54,988 bases of DNA, taken from positions 64,471 to 119,458 of the forward strand of contig JAGIAQ010000002.1 of assembly GCA_017744795.1 (NCBI GenBank), in the 5' to 3' direction. The notes under the pieces are model-generated. The model saw only the letters and a list, made by a program, of their open reading frames with translations. It was not told where the DNA came from and ran no database searches. The translations under genes and the position numbers were made by a program. This DNA comes from Niabella sp. (lineage in GTDB: Bacteria > Bacteroidota > Bacteroidia > Chitinophagales > Chitinophagaceae). Positions 8,806-18,400 of this stretch are shown piece by piece (the stretch's first letter is position 1; every line of letters begins with the position of its first letter).

Positions 8806-8824
8806 CCCCTGGCTTCGCCAGGGG
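8806..8824. repeat. Perfect 8-bp GC-rich hairpin with TTC loop
   Basis: CCCCTGGC, TTC and GCCAGGGG form a perfect 8-bp stem with a three-base loop. Two smaller hairpins with TCC loops flank it (8774-8784 and 8838-8848). All three lie 140-215 bases beyond the stop of the BNR-protein gene, so they may end or protect its transcript. The TTC-loop style recurs at 20001-20015. Confidence 0.5.
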
Positions 8825-8987
8825 CTATTCACCTTACGCCCTCCGGGCTACGCCGCCTTATTTCAATAAATATCTCCTGTTAGGATATCGCATATCCCGT
8901 GGTGAGAAAGTATCAGGTTATTTATTCATCTATAAGAAATGTGTCCGCACGATAGATGTATTATCGGGGCACTTTCACCCAATCGCT

Positions 8988-10826
8988 TTATTTTGTTTCA
9001 GCACTGAAATAATGCAGACTATAATTCGCTTCTTTAACTTTTTCCCCTGCATTGGGCAGATCATAATCCTGATCAGTGGGCGTGTCCGCATCAGGAAACC
9101 TGCGCACCCTTCCCGTCCGGAAAGTGACGTGATGAATTTTATGTACCGGGGCGAAGAAAATGCCGTTCACCGGTTTTGCCCCATTAATGGATACCGTGTA
9201 AAATCTTTTTGCTGCATCAACATCGATAACAAACTTATAGTTTTTTCCGGCCTCGTATTTGGTGAGCGACCGGTCGCGGTAGCCTGCTTTCGTGATGATT
9301 GATCCGGTTGAATCGAAAGAGATCCGCACGCAGGGCGTATTACGGGCATCCTGCAACTCAATATCCAGCCGGCCGTTTGCAGTCTGTCCCGGCGTTATAT
9401 CAAACGTTATTTTCATTGTTCCGGATTCGGGAACTACCCGCTCTGCTTTTGCAAAGTCAAACGGATCCTGATCACTCAAACTTAATACTTTTTTACCAGC
9501 AATGATTTTTATGGAAACCGGCGCCGAAAGCGGACTGTAGGTATTCCAGTTATTTAACTCAGCGCCTGTTTTCAATTGCGAAAAATCATCGTCCACGTTA
9601 CCCGACACTTTACTTCTGACAGGAATGGGAATGGTTGCCACCCAAATATCTTCCTTGTTCATACTGTAGCCTACCCAAACATTTCCATCGGGCCCTTTCC
9701 CATTAATTTCCTGGATGCCCCGTACATATTGCGGGCCATAGCTCTTATAAGCGCCCCCGTAGCGCAGGGAAGTAATTTCTCCGTTCACCAGCAGCAGGTT
9801 TTTATAGTGCAGACCATCATCACTTACTGACAGCGCCAACGGCCATCGATATTCCGAAGGATTATATACCGTGATGAACTTGCCGTCACTGGTTCGCTGG
9901 CCCCATATTTTTGCATTTGAATTTACAAAGCCCGGCGCCCTCAGTGGGTCATACTTCCAGGTTTTTCCATCGTCACCCGAAATACTGGTCAGCGCATTTT
10001 TCCAAAGCCCCACAACCCTCCCGTCCGGCAGATGGTAATAGGAGAATGCTTTCAACTCTTTCTTTATCGGTATCAATGGATCGTTCCTGTCAGCTTCCTC
10101 CACCATTTGCTGCATTAATAAAGGGGTAGCCAGTATTTCTTCGCAAGCAGCCTGAATGCCTTTATCTTTTGCGTTTTTATAAAACGGATAATTGGTATTC
10201 TGTTCACTGAACCGGTGATTGTATCTTAAAAAATAAATGGGGCCAAAACTCCCATCCTTCTTAACTTCCCGGATTACCCGACCTACACCATTGCCATCAT
10301 TGGGATCGTCTTTGGGACCCAGCGCAATACCGTAAAAGCCCAAAGCAAACAAGCGTTTTTCTTTGGAAACATAGAAACCGATCCGCTGGTGCATTACCGC
10401 GTAGCTGTTGTGCGTTATTTCTGTACGGCCTTCTTTTGTAAACCCATCCGGCAATTTATATTCCGGGAAAATAGCTACAGGATCCGACCATTTGTAACCA
10501 TCTTTGGATGTTACCAGAAAGGTAGCGCCGGGCGCCACATGCTCACCTACCGGATCACTCAGAAAATGAAGATAGAACGTATTGTTCCAGTATACCAGCA
10601 TGGGTTGATGGTTATAGGTCCAGTTCATTCCGCCGGCCCATTCCGGATGCTCCCGGTTGGCCCGGAATACCTGTATATTATGCACCCCAACGGCGGGTGT
10701 CAGCTGTCCATTGTGATAATCGACATTGGATAATGTTTCGCCGGTATAGCGAACCGTATCGTGCTGGGCGTGCAGGGCACACCCGACTAAAACCCAAAAT
10801 GCCGCTATATAATATTTCAATTGCAT
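8988..10826 (-). CDS. Secreted BNR/sialidase-like beta-propeller protein with C-terminal jelly-roll domain
   Basis: This protein has 612 residues with a Sec signal (cleavage probably after ALHA near residue 20). Residues about 45-410 form a BNR-type propeller with Asp-box-like turns: TSKDGYKW, a canonical SGDDGKTW, and SVSDDGLHY. A conserved NHQPMLVYWNN segment follows the N-terminal strand. Residues about 415-612 look like a concanavalin/LamG-type sandwich (DDFSQLKTG and TISFD-like strands). BNR_4-type folds include sialidase-like hydrolases and some uronate lyases such as ulvan lyases of PL24/PL25, so it could be an exo-hydrolase or a lyase. It follows GH140 and GH43 genes in the same operon and probably attacks the same side chain. 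I cannot assign a CAZy family. Confidence 0.7.
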   Translation of the reverse strand: MQLKYYIAAFWVLVGCALHAQHDTVRYTGETLSNVDYHNGQLTPAVGVHNIQVFRANREHPEWAGGMNWTYNHQPMLVYWNNTFYLHFLSDPVGEHVAPGATFLVTSKDGYKWSDPVAIFPEYKLPDGFTKEGRTEITHNSYAVMHQRIGFYVSKEKRLFALGFYGIALGPKDDPNDGNGVGRVIREVKKDGSFGPIYFLRYNHRFSEQNTNYPFYKNAKDKGIQAACEEILATPLLMQQMVEEADRNDPLIPIKKELKAFSYYHLPDGRVVGLWKNALTSISGDDGKTWKYDPLRAPGFVNSNAKIWGQRTSDGKFITVYNPSEYRWPLALSVSDDGLHYKNLLLVNGEITSLRYGGAYKSYGPQYVRGIQEINGKGPDGNVWVGYSMNKEDIWVATIPIPVRSKVSGNVDDDFSQLKTGAELNNWNTYSPLSAPVSIKIIAGKKVLSLSDQDPFDFAKAERVVPESGTMKITFDITPGQTANGRLDIELQDARNTPCVRISFDSTGSIITKAGYRDRSLTKYEAGKNYKFVIDVDAAKRFYTVSINGAKPVNGIFFAPVHKIHHVTFRTGRVRRFPDADTPTDQDYDLPNAGEKVKEANYSLHYFSAETK

Positions 10827-10870
10827 GCTGTTTTATTTACCCCGGATTGAAATCCGGGGCTATGTTAGCT

Positions 10871-11785
10871 TTATTTTTTAAATCGTTCGACAAATCGCCG
10901 CACTACTTTTTTCTTTACAGGAACGATCGTGCCGTGTTTATGTCCTTCCGGTACACTGATCCTGTTGTTCACATTTTCAAAATGAATAAAATCTTTGGTA
11001 CCGAAAGCCTCGTAGGTCTTTTTCCGGTACGCATCATAATAGATCAGCCATTGGTCTTTTGCCTTTACTGTTGTGGGACCTTCTGTATACTTTTCGGTAA
11101 AGGCTTTAGATACATCCCGCCAGGGGCCCAGGGGATTATTACTGAACGCCACTTTTATATCCAGCTCGTTCCGCGTATTGTCTTTTAAAACCAGTACATA
11201 ATCGTCTTTTGCCCTTTGCAGGATCGTTGCATCAATAACACTAAATTTCGGATCCAGGAATAGCCGCGTGGGCGTAAAGGTTTCAAAATCTTTTGTGGTG
11301 GTCACGTACATCCGGTGATTGTTACGCTCTTCTTCCAGGCCCCGTTCAAAGCGGCCGGGGATAGTGCTGGCCCATATGATAATATATTGTTTACGGGGTG
11401 CATCATAAAATAATTCGGGAGCCCAAACATTTACGGTGGTTGGCTCGTGCTCCATTACCGGTATAAACTTTTCTTTACTCCAGTGTATCAGATCTTTTGA
11501 AGACGCATACCCAAATCCCTTATCATCGCGCCAGCTGCTGGTCCACACCAAATGAAAGGTTCCATCCGGTCCCTGTACCATCGAGGGATCGCGCATTACC
11601 CTTTGATTCCCAACTTCCGGTTTCAGGAAAACCGTATCAAAATCTTTCCAGTGATATGCGTCATAACTATAGAGCATTCTTAAGCCAGCGTCAGCCGGTT
11701 CATGAAAGGAAGTGAACAGATAAGCCCTGTTGGAACAGGAGCTTATAATGATCATTAAAACAACTGCGCTTATAACCCTTTTCAA
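10871..11785 (-). CDS. GH43-type five-bladed propeller glycosidase, lipoprotein
   Basis: This 304-residue protein starts with TTG at 11785. No in-frame ATG precedes it, and this start gives a proper lipoprotein signal (KR then a hydrophobic stretch, lipobox IISSC, Cys17), whereas the internal ATG at codon 11 would lose the basic end. The three acids of clan GH-F are present: base D66 in MRDPS, pKa modulator D185 in VIDATI and acid E235 in TEGPTT. WAPELFYD near residue 121 is also typical. GH43 enzymes are mostly alpha-L-arabinofuranosidases or beta-xylosidases, and a surface-anchored arabinofuranosidase fits a pectin locus. It lies between the BNR and GH140 genes, all read together. Subfamily and linkage cannot be judged here. 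Confidence 0.83.
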   Translation of the reverse strand: MKRVISAVVLMIIISSCSNRAYLFTSFHEPADAGLRMLYSYDAYHWKDFDTVFLKPEVGNQRVMRDPSMVQGPDGTFHLVWTSSWRDDKGFGYASSKDLIHWSKEKFIPVMEHEPTTVNVWAPELFYDAPRKQYIIIWASTIPGRFERGLEEERNNHRMYVTTTKDFETFTPTRLFLDPKFSVIDATILQRAKDDYVLVLKDNTRNELDIKVAFSNNPLGPWRDVSKAFTEKYTEGPTTVKAKDQWLIYYDAYRKKTYEAFGTKDFIHFENVNNRISVPEGHKHGTIVPVKKKVVRRFVERFKK

Positions 11786-11852
11786 TTTGTCTTTTTTATT
11801 GAATTAAATTTATTGCGAGACTTCTCCGAACCACCCCAAAGGCCACTGTTTT

Positions 11853-11878
11853 TGCCACTGAAGCACAGAACCACAGAG
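11853..11878. repeat. GCCACTGAAGCACAGA-type dispersed repeat
   Basis: A 26-base word (TGCCACTGAAGCACAGAA then CCACAGAG) lies in the gap between the GH140 stop and the GH43 start. A close relative (TGCCACCAAGCACTGAACCA) sits at 19935-19960, and the arms of the hairpin at 23229-23272 use the same vocabulary. This is a dispersed intergenic family. Confidence 0.5.
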
Positions 11879-11918
11879 GGTTTCGCGAACCGCTTGCCAT
11901 CGGGCGACCAATCAACGA

Positions 11919-13307
11919 TTATTTTTCCAACACCAGAACCCGGTCTGTGCCGTCTGTGTCAGCCTTGGCTGCAGGCGGAGCAAATGACAATACACCCGTA
12001 GCTTTACTTAATTGCGCCGGTATATATTTCCCGCTTGCGGGGATATACCATTTTGCTTTTGCGGGTTTAAATCCGAGCTTCGATAAATCAACGCTAAAAC
12101 GTTTGCCTGTGTACGTATAAGCCATTGCATATCCTTTGCCTTTTGTAGCCAGTATGTAATCATATTTCGATCGGTTGTTGTTCACGACGAGCTCCTGTGC
12201 CGGCACGCGACTGAAATAATCATACGTTTGCACCAGCTCTTTTACAAACTGCATTTGAGTAGCGCCGGGTGCGGTCAGTTCCGCTTTCCAATTTTCCTGC
12301 ACACCATAACTGCCGTTCTTTTCGCCCGCTGCATAAAACTGCATCACTGCATTATCTCCATAGGTAAACCCGGCAGCACCGGCAAATACGCTCCAATAGG
12401 CATAGCGCCTTACATCTGCTGCAGTCCATTTGGGCTGCCGGCTGTCGTGCAGTCCCTGGGGGATATGCTCATAAGAAGGCTCTCCGTCCAGCACCGGTTT
12501 AACGGGTACCAGCGAGCGGTCATTTTTAATATACTTCCAGTTGTCTTCTCCGTAGTGATGCTTTTCTCCGGTAGTAGTATCCTGCGCATAATTGCGGTGC
12601 CCGCTTTGTACCATATTGAAATCGAGCCAGGTTTTATTATGAAACCAATCTGAAGAACTATAACGCCCACGTGGGTGAAAAGTAACCAGGTGTGCCGGGT
12701 CATATTTTTTTAATGTAGTACCGATGGTGTTCCACACTTCCATATGCTCATCTCCCGGGATATCGCCTCCATTCATCCAGATGATATTAGTATACTTTTT
12801 AAACCGGTTGGCCAGGAACCTTGCATAGACTGCCGCCTGTGCAGTGCTTACTTTTCCTTCTTTTACATTGCTGCCCCATACCGGAACCAATGCCATATAA
12901 ATCCCACGCTTCGCCGCTTCATTTATAATAAATTCCACATGATCCCAGAAATCGTATTGCGCGCTGTCTTTGAAGTCCGCTCCATTCGTTACTATCGGTT
13001 TTGAAACATCTCCATTCGCCACGGCAAAATCTCCATAAACATTTTTGGCCGCAACGGTGTGCAGTACCATCGCCTGGATCACGTTAAATCCCTGCTGTTG
13101 CCGCACATCCAGGTAATGTTGCGCTTCCTCGCGTGTGCACTTTAAAAATAACAACCACCCCGTATCACCTAACCAGAAAAACGGTTTACCATCCGCCGTT
13201 TGAAAATAATGATGATCAGCCGCCACCTGCAGCGACGGTAATTGTTGCGCCCGAAGTGTCACCGAAAAAAAACTGCACAAAAAAGCTATCGCAAGGGATC
13301 GTTTCAT
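11919..13307 (-). CDS. GH140-type apiosidase-like glycosidase (DUF4038 / PF13204)
   Basis: I start this at the ATG at 13307, because MKRSLAIAFLCSFFSVTLRA is a good Sec signal. An upstream start at 13394 would add 29 residues with no signal. That gives 462 residues. The apiosidase-like TIM barrel runs from about residue 30 to 365 with the hallmark LGDTGW at 46-51. The presumed catalytic acids are D182 in WMNGGDIPG and E276 in LDGEPSYE; in the characterised GH140 enzyme an Asp and a Glu in matching positions do catalysis. Residues about 370-462 form the small C-terminal beta domain usual in the family. GH140 removes D-apiose linked to galacturonic acid in rhamnogalacturonan II. It sits in the SusCD operon just before the candidate apiose operon. 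Family confidence is high, exact substrate less so. Confidence 0.85.
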   Translation of the reverse strand: MKRSLAIAFLCSFFSVTLRAQQLPSLQVAADHHYFQTADGKPFFWLGDTGWLLFLKCTREEAQHYLDVRQQQGFNVIQAMVLHTVAAKNVYGDFAVANGDVSKPIVTNGADFKDSAQYDFWDHVEFIINEAAKRGIYMALVPVWGSNVKEGKVSTAQAAVYARFLANRFKKYTNIIWMNGGDIPGDEHMEVWNTIGTTLKKYDPAHLVTFHPRGRYSSSDWFHNKTWLDFNMVQSGHRNYAQDTTTGEKHHYGEDNWKYIKNDRSLVPVKPVLDGEPSYEHIPQGLHDSRQPKWTAADVRRYAYWSVFAGAAGFTYGDNAVMQFYAAGEKNGSYGVQENWKAELTAPGATQMQFVKELVQTYDYFSRVPAQELVVNNNRSKYDYILATKGKGYAMAYTYTGKRFSVDLSKLGFKPAKAKWYIPASGKYIPAQLSKATGVLSFAPPAAKADTDGTDRVLVLEK

Positions 13308-13411
13308 ATTGTCTAAGTTAAACCGAACGCCAGGGAAAACAGTCGCTCCAATAATTATTTCCATTAACTTAACGGATTCCTCCATCTGTTCCACTCCCGG
13401 CTTTTTGGTAT

Positions 13412-15463
13412 CTAATATCCATTATTTCCAAACTGATCTGCGTTATTAATCTGGTTCAGGAAACCAAATGGAATGGGTCGATTGTAGTGCTTGGCAGGAA
13501 CAAAATTTGTAAAAGCCGTCCTGTTATAGTTTTGCAAGCGTGTCTCGAACGCTTTGTTCCGTTTTAAAAGCGCCCAACGATTATATTCACCGCACAATTC
13601 CCGGGCGTATTCATCAAAAACATCGTTCATCGAAGCCGTTGTCAATTGCATGCCGGTGCCAGCGTTGAAGTCGGCAATATTCCGGCAGGCGCGCTTGCGC
13701 AACACATTGAGATAGTTGGCCGCGGCAGCTCCGTCGTTATTTACATGAAGCGTTGCTTCCGCTGCAATTAAATATACTTCGGCCATCCGCATGATCATAA
13801 TGTTGCCAAGTTTTTGCTGAAAATTACCGCCCAGCCATCCGCCGTCGAAGTTGTGGTTAAACTTCATCATGGCAGGAAACAGGTTGGCCAAACTTGCCGA
13901 TGGGAACCCGTTTGTTGTTGTAACACTTTTATAAGTGCTTCCGGTGGGGTCTGCAGCCAGATCGAATAAATCATTAATATTCACGGTTACATACCTGCGG
14001 GTCTTTTTATCGGCGGCTGTCAGCGGATCTTTGCTTAAATAAGCAAAGAAGCGGTCTTCATCTGCTGCCAACGGGTAAGGGTTCACATTGGCATTGGCAA
14101 TAGTGGTCAGATCCGAAGTGGCGCCAGCATGCGCGCCTTTATTCCAGATCATCGGAATATACTGCCAGGTTGCGTTTTTAGATGCATTACGGGCATTTAC
14201 ATCGGCATAGGGATAAATTTTTTCTCCCACATGCGAAGCGTCGATACCATATTTGGTGCACATTGCCGCAGTAAGCGTAATGGTAGCGGCACTGTACGAT
14301 ACATTAGCGGGAGAAGGCACACCCGTGCCCAAACTTGCAATGGCCTGCACACCGGAATAGTTGGCAAATGCTGTGACAAAGGTATTTTCCCATCTTTTAT
14401 CATACTGGGCATTAAAGCAATCTACCAGGTATTTAGTAGGTGCAATGAATTGCTGGTTCAAACGCCCGTAGTACGCATTCGATGTATTGGAGTTTACGCT
14501 TCTTTTGAAGACGTCGGAAGTTCCGAAAGCATCATCCAGCTTGGGGTAATAGTGGAGGTATATATTAGGTTTAGAGTTCCCTGTAAAATAATCATACGAA
14601 GCGTCGTAAGGATCCAGGCCATAAGCAGTAAACAAAGCCTCCGCGTTCTTCCGGTTATTCGCCGCGGCGAACACCATCGAAAAATCATTGTACAGCGTGG
14701 CATTCAATGCACCGCTATTGTTGATCAGACTGTCTGCCACTTCTTTTGCACGCAGCCAGTACGATTTCCCATTTTCACTTAACCCCTCTCCTGCTCCCTG
14801 CGCGTATACGCGGGCCAAAAGTCCAAACGCCGCTTTCTTTGTAACCCGCGCTGCATTTCCGCCATAAGGCGTTACCGGCAGGTTTTGATAAGCAGTTTGT
14901 AAATCCGCAACGATCTGGGCATAAATTTCAGCAATATCATTGCGCTTGGGGTTTGGGTCTTTAACAGGACTATCGGTTAACACCAAAGGAATCTTACCAA
15001 ATTGAGCTACCAGTACAGAATAGTAGTACGCTCTTAAAAGCCGCGCCTCTGCGGTCAGCACTGTAATATCAGCGGCATTCCCATCTACTAATTGCGCTGC
15101 AAGCTGAATTGTTTTATTACAGTCTTTTATGGAACCCCAGGCATAATCCCATACATTTTTTACAATACCGGAATTGGTTGTAAATTCCTCATAAGCCATT
15201 ACATCTTTGTATTGATTATGGTTGCCGTAGGGGAAGGTCCACAGATCTGTGCCCACTTCAGAAACGATCCCGTAAGGCATCCCGATAAGCGATCCCCAAA
15301 GCCCGGTATAACAATTGGACTGATAGGCCTTCCAGCCATCAAAGTTGCGCAATACATTTTCTTCCGATAAAGCCGAAGGATTGTACTCTTTTAAACTGCA
15401 GGATGTTGCGAATATTGCGATAAGCAATGCCCAGCCTATTCTTTTTATATTATTAGTTTTCAT
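13412..15463 (-). CDS. SusD/RagB family outer-membrane glycan-binding lipoprotein (first SusCD pair)
   Basis: This 683-residue protein starts at the ATG at 15463; a TTG two codons earlier is possible but unnecessary. It has a lipoprotein signal (basic KRIGW, hydrophobic core, FATSCSLKEY with the acceptor Cys). SusD traits are the N-terminal SEENVLRNFDGW segment, helical TPR-like stretches such as LLRAYYYSVLVAQFGKIP near residue 145, and the C-terminal RMAEVYLIAAEA plus EYARELCGEYNRW block. It is longer than the usual 500-600 residues. It captures glycan fragments at the cell surface and closes the SusC barrel. It follows SusC by 18 bases. The genes after it encode GH140, GH43 and a BNR protein, so the ligand is probably an apiose- or arabinose-bearing pectin fragment. 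Confidence 0.95.
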   Translation of the reverse strand: MKTNNIKRIGWALLIAIFATSCSLKEYNPSALSEENVLRNFDGWKAYQSNCYTGLWGSLIGMPYGIVSEVGTDLWTFPYGNHNQYKDVMAYEEFTTNSGIVKNVWDYAWGSIKDCNKTIQLAAQLVDGNAADITVLTAEARLLRAYYYSVLVAQFGKIPLVLTDSPVKDPNPKRNDIAEIYAQIVADLQTAYQNLPVTPYGGNAARVTKKAAFGLLARVYAQGAGEGLSENGKSYWLRAKEVADSLINNSGALNATLYNDFSMVFAAANNRKNAEALFTAYGLDPYDASYDYFTGNSKPNIYLHYYPKLDDAFGTSDVFKRSVNSNTSNAYYGRLNQQFIAPTKYLVDCFNAQYDKRWENTFVTAFANYSGVQAIASLGTGVPSPANVSYSAATITLTAAMCTKYGIDASHVGEKIYPYADVNARNASKNATWQYIPMIWNKGAHAGATSDLTTIANANVNPYPLAADEDRFFAYLSKDPLTAADKKTRRYVTVNINDLFDLAADPTGSTYKSVTTTNGFPSASLANLFPAMMKFNHNFDGGWLGGNFQQKLGNIMIMRMAEVYLIAAEATLHVNNDGAAAANYLNVLRKRACRNIADFNAGTGMQLTTASMNDVFDEYARELCGEYNRWALLKRNKAFETRLQNYNRTAFTNFVPAKHYNRPIPFGFLNQINNADQFGNNGY

Positions 15464-15487
15464 TTGCAAGTTTTATGAATTCAATGA

Positions 15488-18400
15488 TTAAAATGTCACG
15501 TTCAGCCCAAGCACCACCTGTTTGGTTAACGGGTAGCTGAGCACGCCGTTCATTTCCGGGTCATATTGTTTTAGCAGCGGGCTTTTTGCAAGGACCACCG
15601 GATTGGTGATCGTGCCATATAAACGAAACTTCTGCAGCGCCAGTTTTTTTATCAGGTTCGACGGCAAAGTGTATCCTATGGTGATATTTTTAATTTTAAA
15701 GAAAGAACCGTCCACATAGGAAAGGCCGGCAAAGCCCGTCATTGAAGAGGTTGTGGCCTGATAGTTCATCACCGGGAAATCATTGGTGGGGTTTTCCGGT
15801 GTCCAGTAATTAAAATATTCCGGAATCGTTCTTGAGGGGCTTGCGTTGGTTGCAAAGCCACTGGGCTGGTACCACCCCAGCATATTATAATTGATCATTT
15901 GCCCCCATCTGAAATACGCATATACCGTCAGATCAATATTCTTGTATTTAAATCCATTCTGGAACCCAAGCGACCAGTCGGGAGAATTATGGCCCAGCAC
16001 CTGGTAATCATTGGCACTATAGCTATATTTTGAGTTGGCAGCGGTAAGGCTGGAGTTGTATTTCTGCGCCGCGGTAAGATCATTATAATAATAGGTTTGG
16101 GTACCATCTGCAGCCGTTTTTACATACACACCATTATCCAGCCGGGTCATTCCGGGCACATCTACTTTCAGGTCACCGGGGCGTTTTCCAAACACAGCGG
16201 CGTCAGTTGCTTCGCTTGTTTGCCAAACACCGTCCAGCTTATAATTCCGGAACGAGTTTACGGGCTGACCGATGGTAAGGGTGTACACGTCATTGGTGAT
16301 ATTATTGGCAACACCACCGATCAGTTTAAGAATTTTCTCTTTATTATAGGAAAATGCCGCGGAGGATGTCCACTCAAAATCCTTTTTAATAATGTTCCGG
16401 GTATTTACGGACAGTTCCAACCCCCTGTTCAGGGTCTGGCAGATATTGAGGTAAGTTTGATATTGGGTACCGAACTTATATGTTCCATAAATTATGGGGG
16501 AAGGAACGCTCCAGATAACGCCGTTGGTTTTTGTGTTATAAAGATCCAGCGCCAGATCGATACGATTCTTTAAAAGGGTGGCATCCACACCAATATTGGT
16601 GTTGTACGATTTCTCCCATCCCAAATAAGGGTTGGTAATATATTGTGAACTGCGGTAAATCGGCTGCGCTACACCACCCAGCGACATATTGCTGCTCTCA
16701 AGCGAGGTTACTGATGCATAGGGATCAATCTTAGCCGTTCCCGTAACGCCCCAGCCTACCCGTAGTTTAAGATTGTCCAGCCAATCCTTTGTACCTTCCA
16801 TAAAGGGCTCTTCAGAAATTCTCCAGCCCGCTGCCGCGGCAGGAAAATTATCCCACTGGTTGGTTTCATATAATGAAGAGGCCCCGTCCCGGCGAATGGA
16901 GGCCGATAAAAGATATTTTCCCTGATAGGAATAATTCAACCGGCCAACAAAACCAAGAGTCTTTGACATATTATACGAAGACCAGGAAGTCGAATTCACA
17001 TCTGCGGTAAAATTGTACCACTTAAAATTGTTAGATATGATGTTGCTTTGGTTCATCCGGGTTAACGTATTTTTATTGTCGTACCAGGAGCTTACCCCTG
17101 TAAGGGTAAAATCATGATCTTTTGCCACTTTGAAGTTATAGGTCAGGATATTTTCCCACTGATAGCCCAATGACCGGTTCTGAAGAATCTGCGCAGTGGC
17201 AATGCCTGCGTTATTGTAGGTATAGTTTACGGAGCCAACACCATCAAACCGGTAATTATTGGAATAGGTAAGCCAGCTACCCACGCGGGAAATAAAGCTT
17301 AAGCCTTTTACAGGTTTGATTTCGATATACGGGTTTACATAAACCTTCAGATTATTGTCCAGGTTTGCATATACGCCCGGCTGATAGTTAAGCAGCAGGT
17401 TGTACACGTTATTTCCCAGGTTCGTGTTCAGGGTACCATCGTCATTGTACGGCTTTACAAGAGGGTCGGTCACGAGGGCGTTTTCCAGTTTATCCTGGGC
17501 TTTATTCCGGTCTACATAGGATATCTGGGCGGTGCTTCCGATCGTGATCCAGTCTCTTATCTTATGATCAATGCGCATACTGGTGGAGAAGAGCTTATAA
17601 TCATCGCCCCGGTACTGGCCTTTTTCGTCTGTGTAGTTGAAAGAGGCATAGGCTTTGGTTTTCTCTGTACCGCCCGAAACACTCAGGCTATAATTTTGAG
17701 TAGCGGCATTTTTTTGCAGAAATTGATCTGCCCAGTTCACAAAATTGCCTTTCTTAAAAATAGCATACCGGTCTGTACCAAAAATTTTCTCATCGTCTGC
17801 CGGCGACTGCCAAAGCGCCCCGGTGGTTGTCCATTTGTTATTTGTCGCATCCCATACATACTTATAGGCGTCTCGCTTGGTTTGCAGATAAGAATCGCCG
17901 GAGCGCATTTTGGGGGTAACGGACCAGCCATTATAACCATAATAGCTATTAAAGTCGATATTTATTTTTCCGGCCTTACCTTTTTTTGTTGTGATAATAA
18001 TAACTCCGTTCGATCCGGCGGAGCCATACACGGCAGTCGATGACGCATCTTTCAATATATCGATTGATTCGATATCATACGGATTTAAAGTGGCATAATC
18101 TCCCGGCAACCCATCTATTATAAACAGGGGCGTACCGCTGGCTGTAAAAGAGCGGTTACCGCGCAACTGCATATTAACGCCGGCTCCCGCTTGTCCGGAG
18201 GAACGGGTGATATCCAAACCGGCAACCCTGCCCTGCAATGATTCCATTGGGTTTGGGCCCGGTCGGGCAGTAATATCTGCGCTTTTTATAGACACCACAG
18301 CGCCGGTCAGATCCCGTTTCTTAACCGTTCCGTAACCGATCACCACGACATCATCCAAATTGCCGGCAACACTGTTTAATGCAACATTCAATTCGGCCTG

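Larger units (their letters stand above)
8449..8987. other. 539-bp non-coding region upstream of the isomerase operon, with several hairpins
   Basis: This is the largest gap in the window. On the minus strand it follows the BNR-protein stop and precedes the isomerase ATG, so it should hold the promoter and leader of the putative apiose operon. The low-coordinate part (about 8560-8670) is very AT-rich. Four compact hairpins are visible: GACCCGA/TCGGGTC (8484-8490 with 8507-8513), CCCC/GGGG (8774-8784), CCCCTGGC-TTC-GCCAGGGG (8806-8824) and GCCC-TCC-GGGC (8838-8848). I see no convincing gene, no clear -7/-33 promoter and no copy of the 14-bp LacI-type operator. Confidence 0.6.

Noticed and set aside
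13308..13394. 29-residue N-terminal extension of the GH140 protein
   Set aside because: It places a non-signal, acidic stretch before a classical Sec signal that begins at the ATG at 13307.
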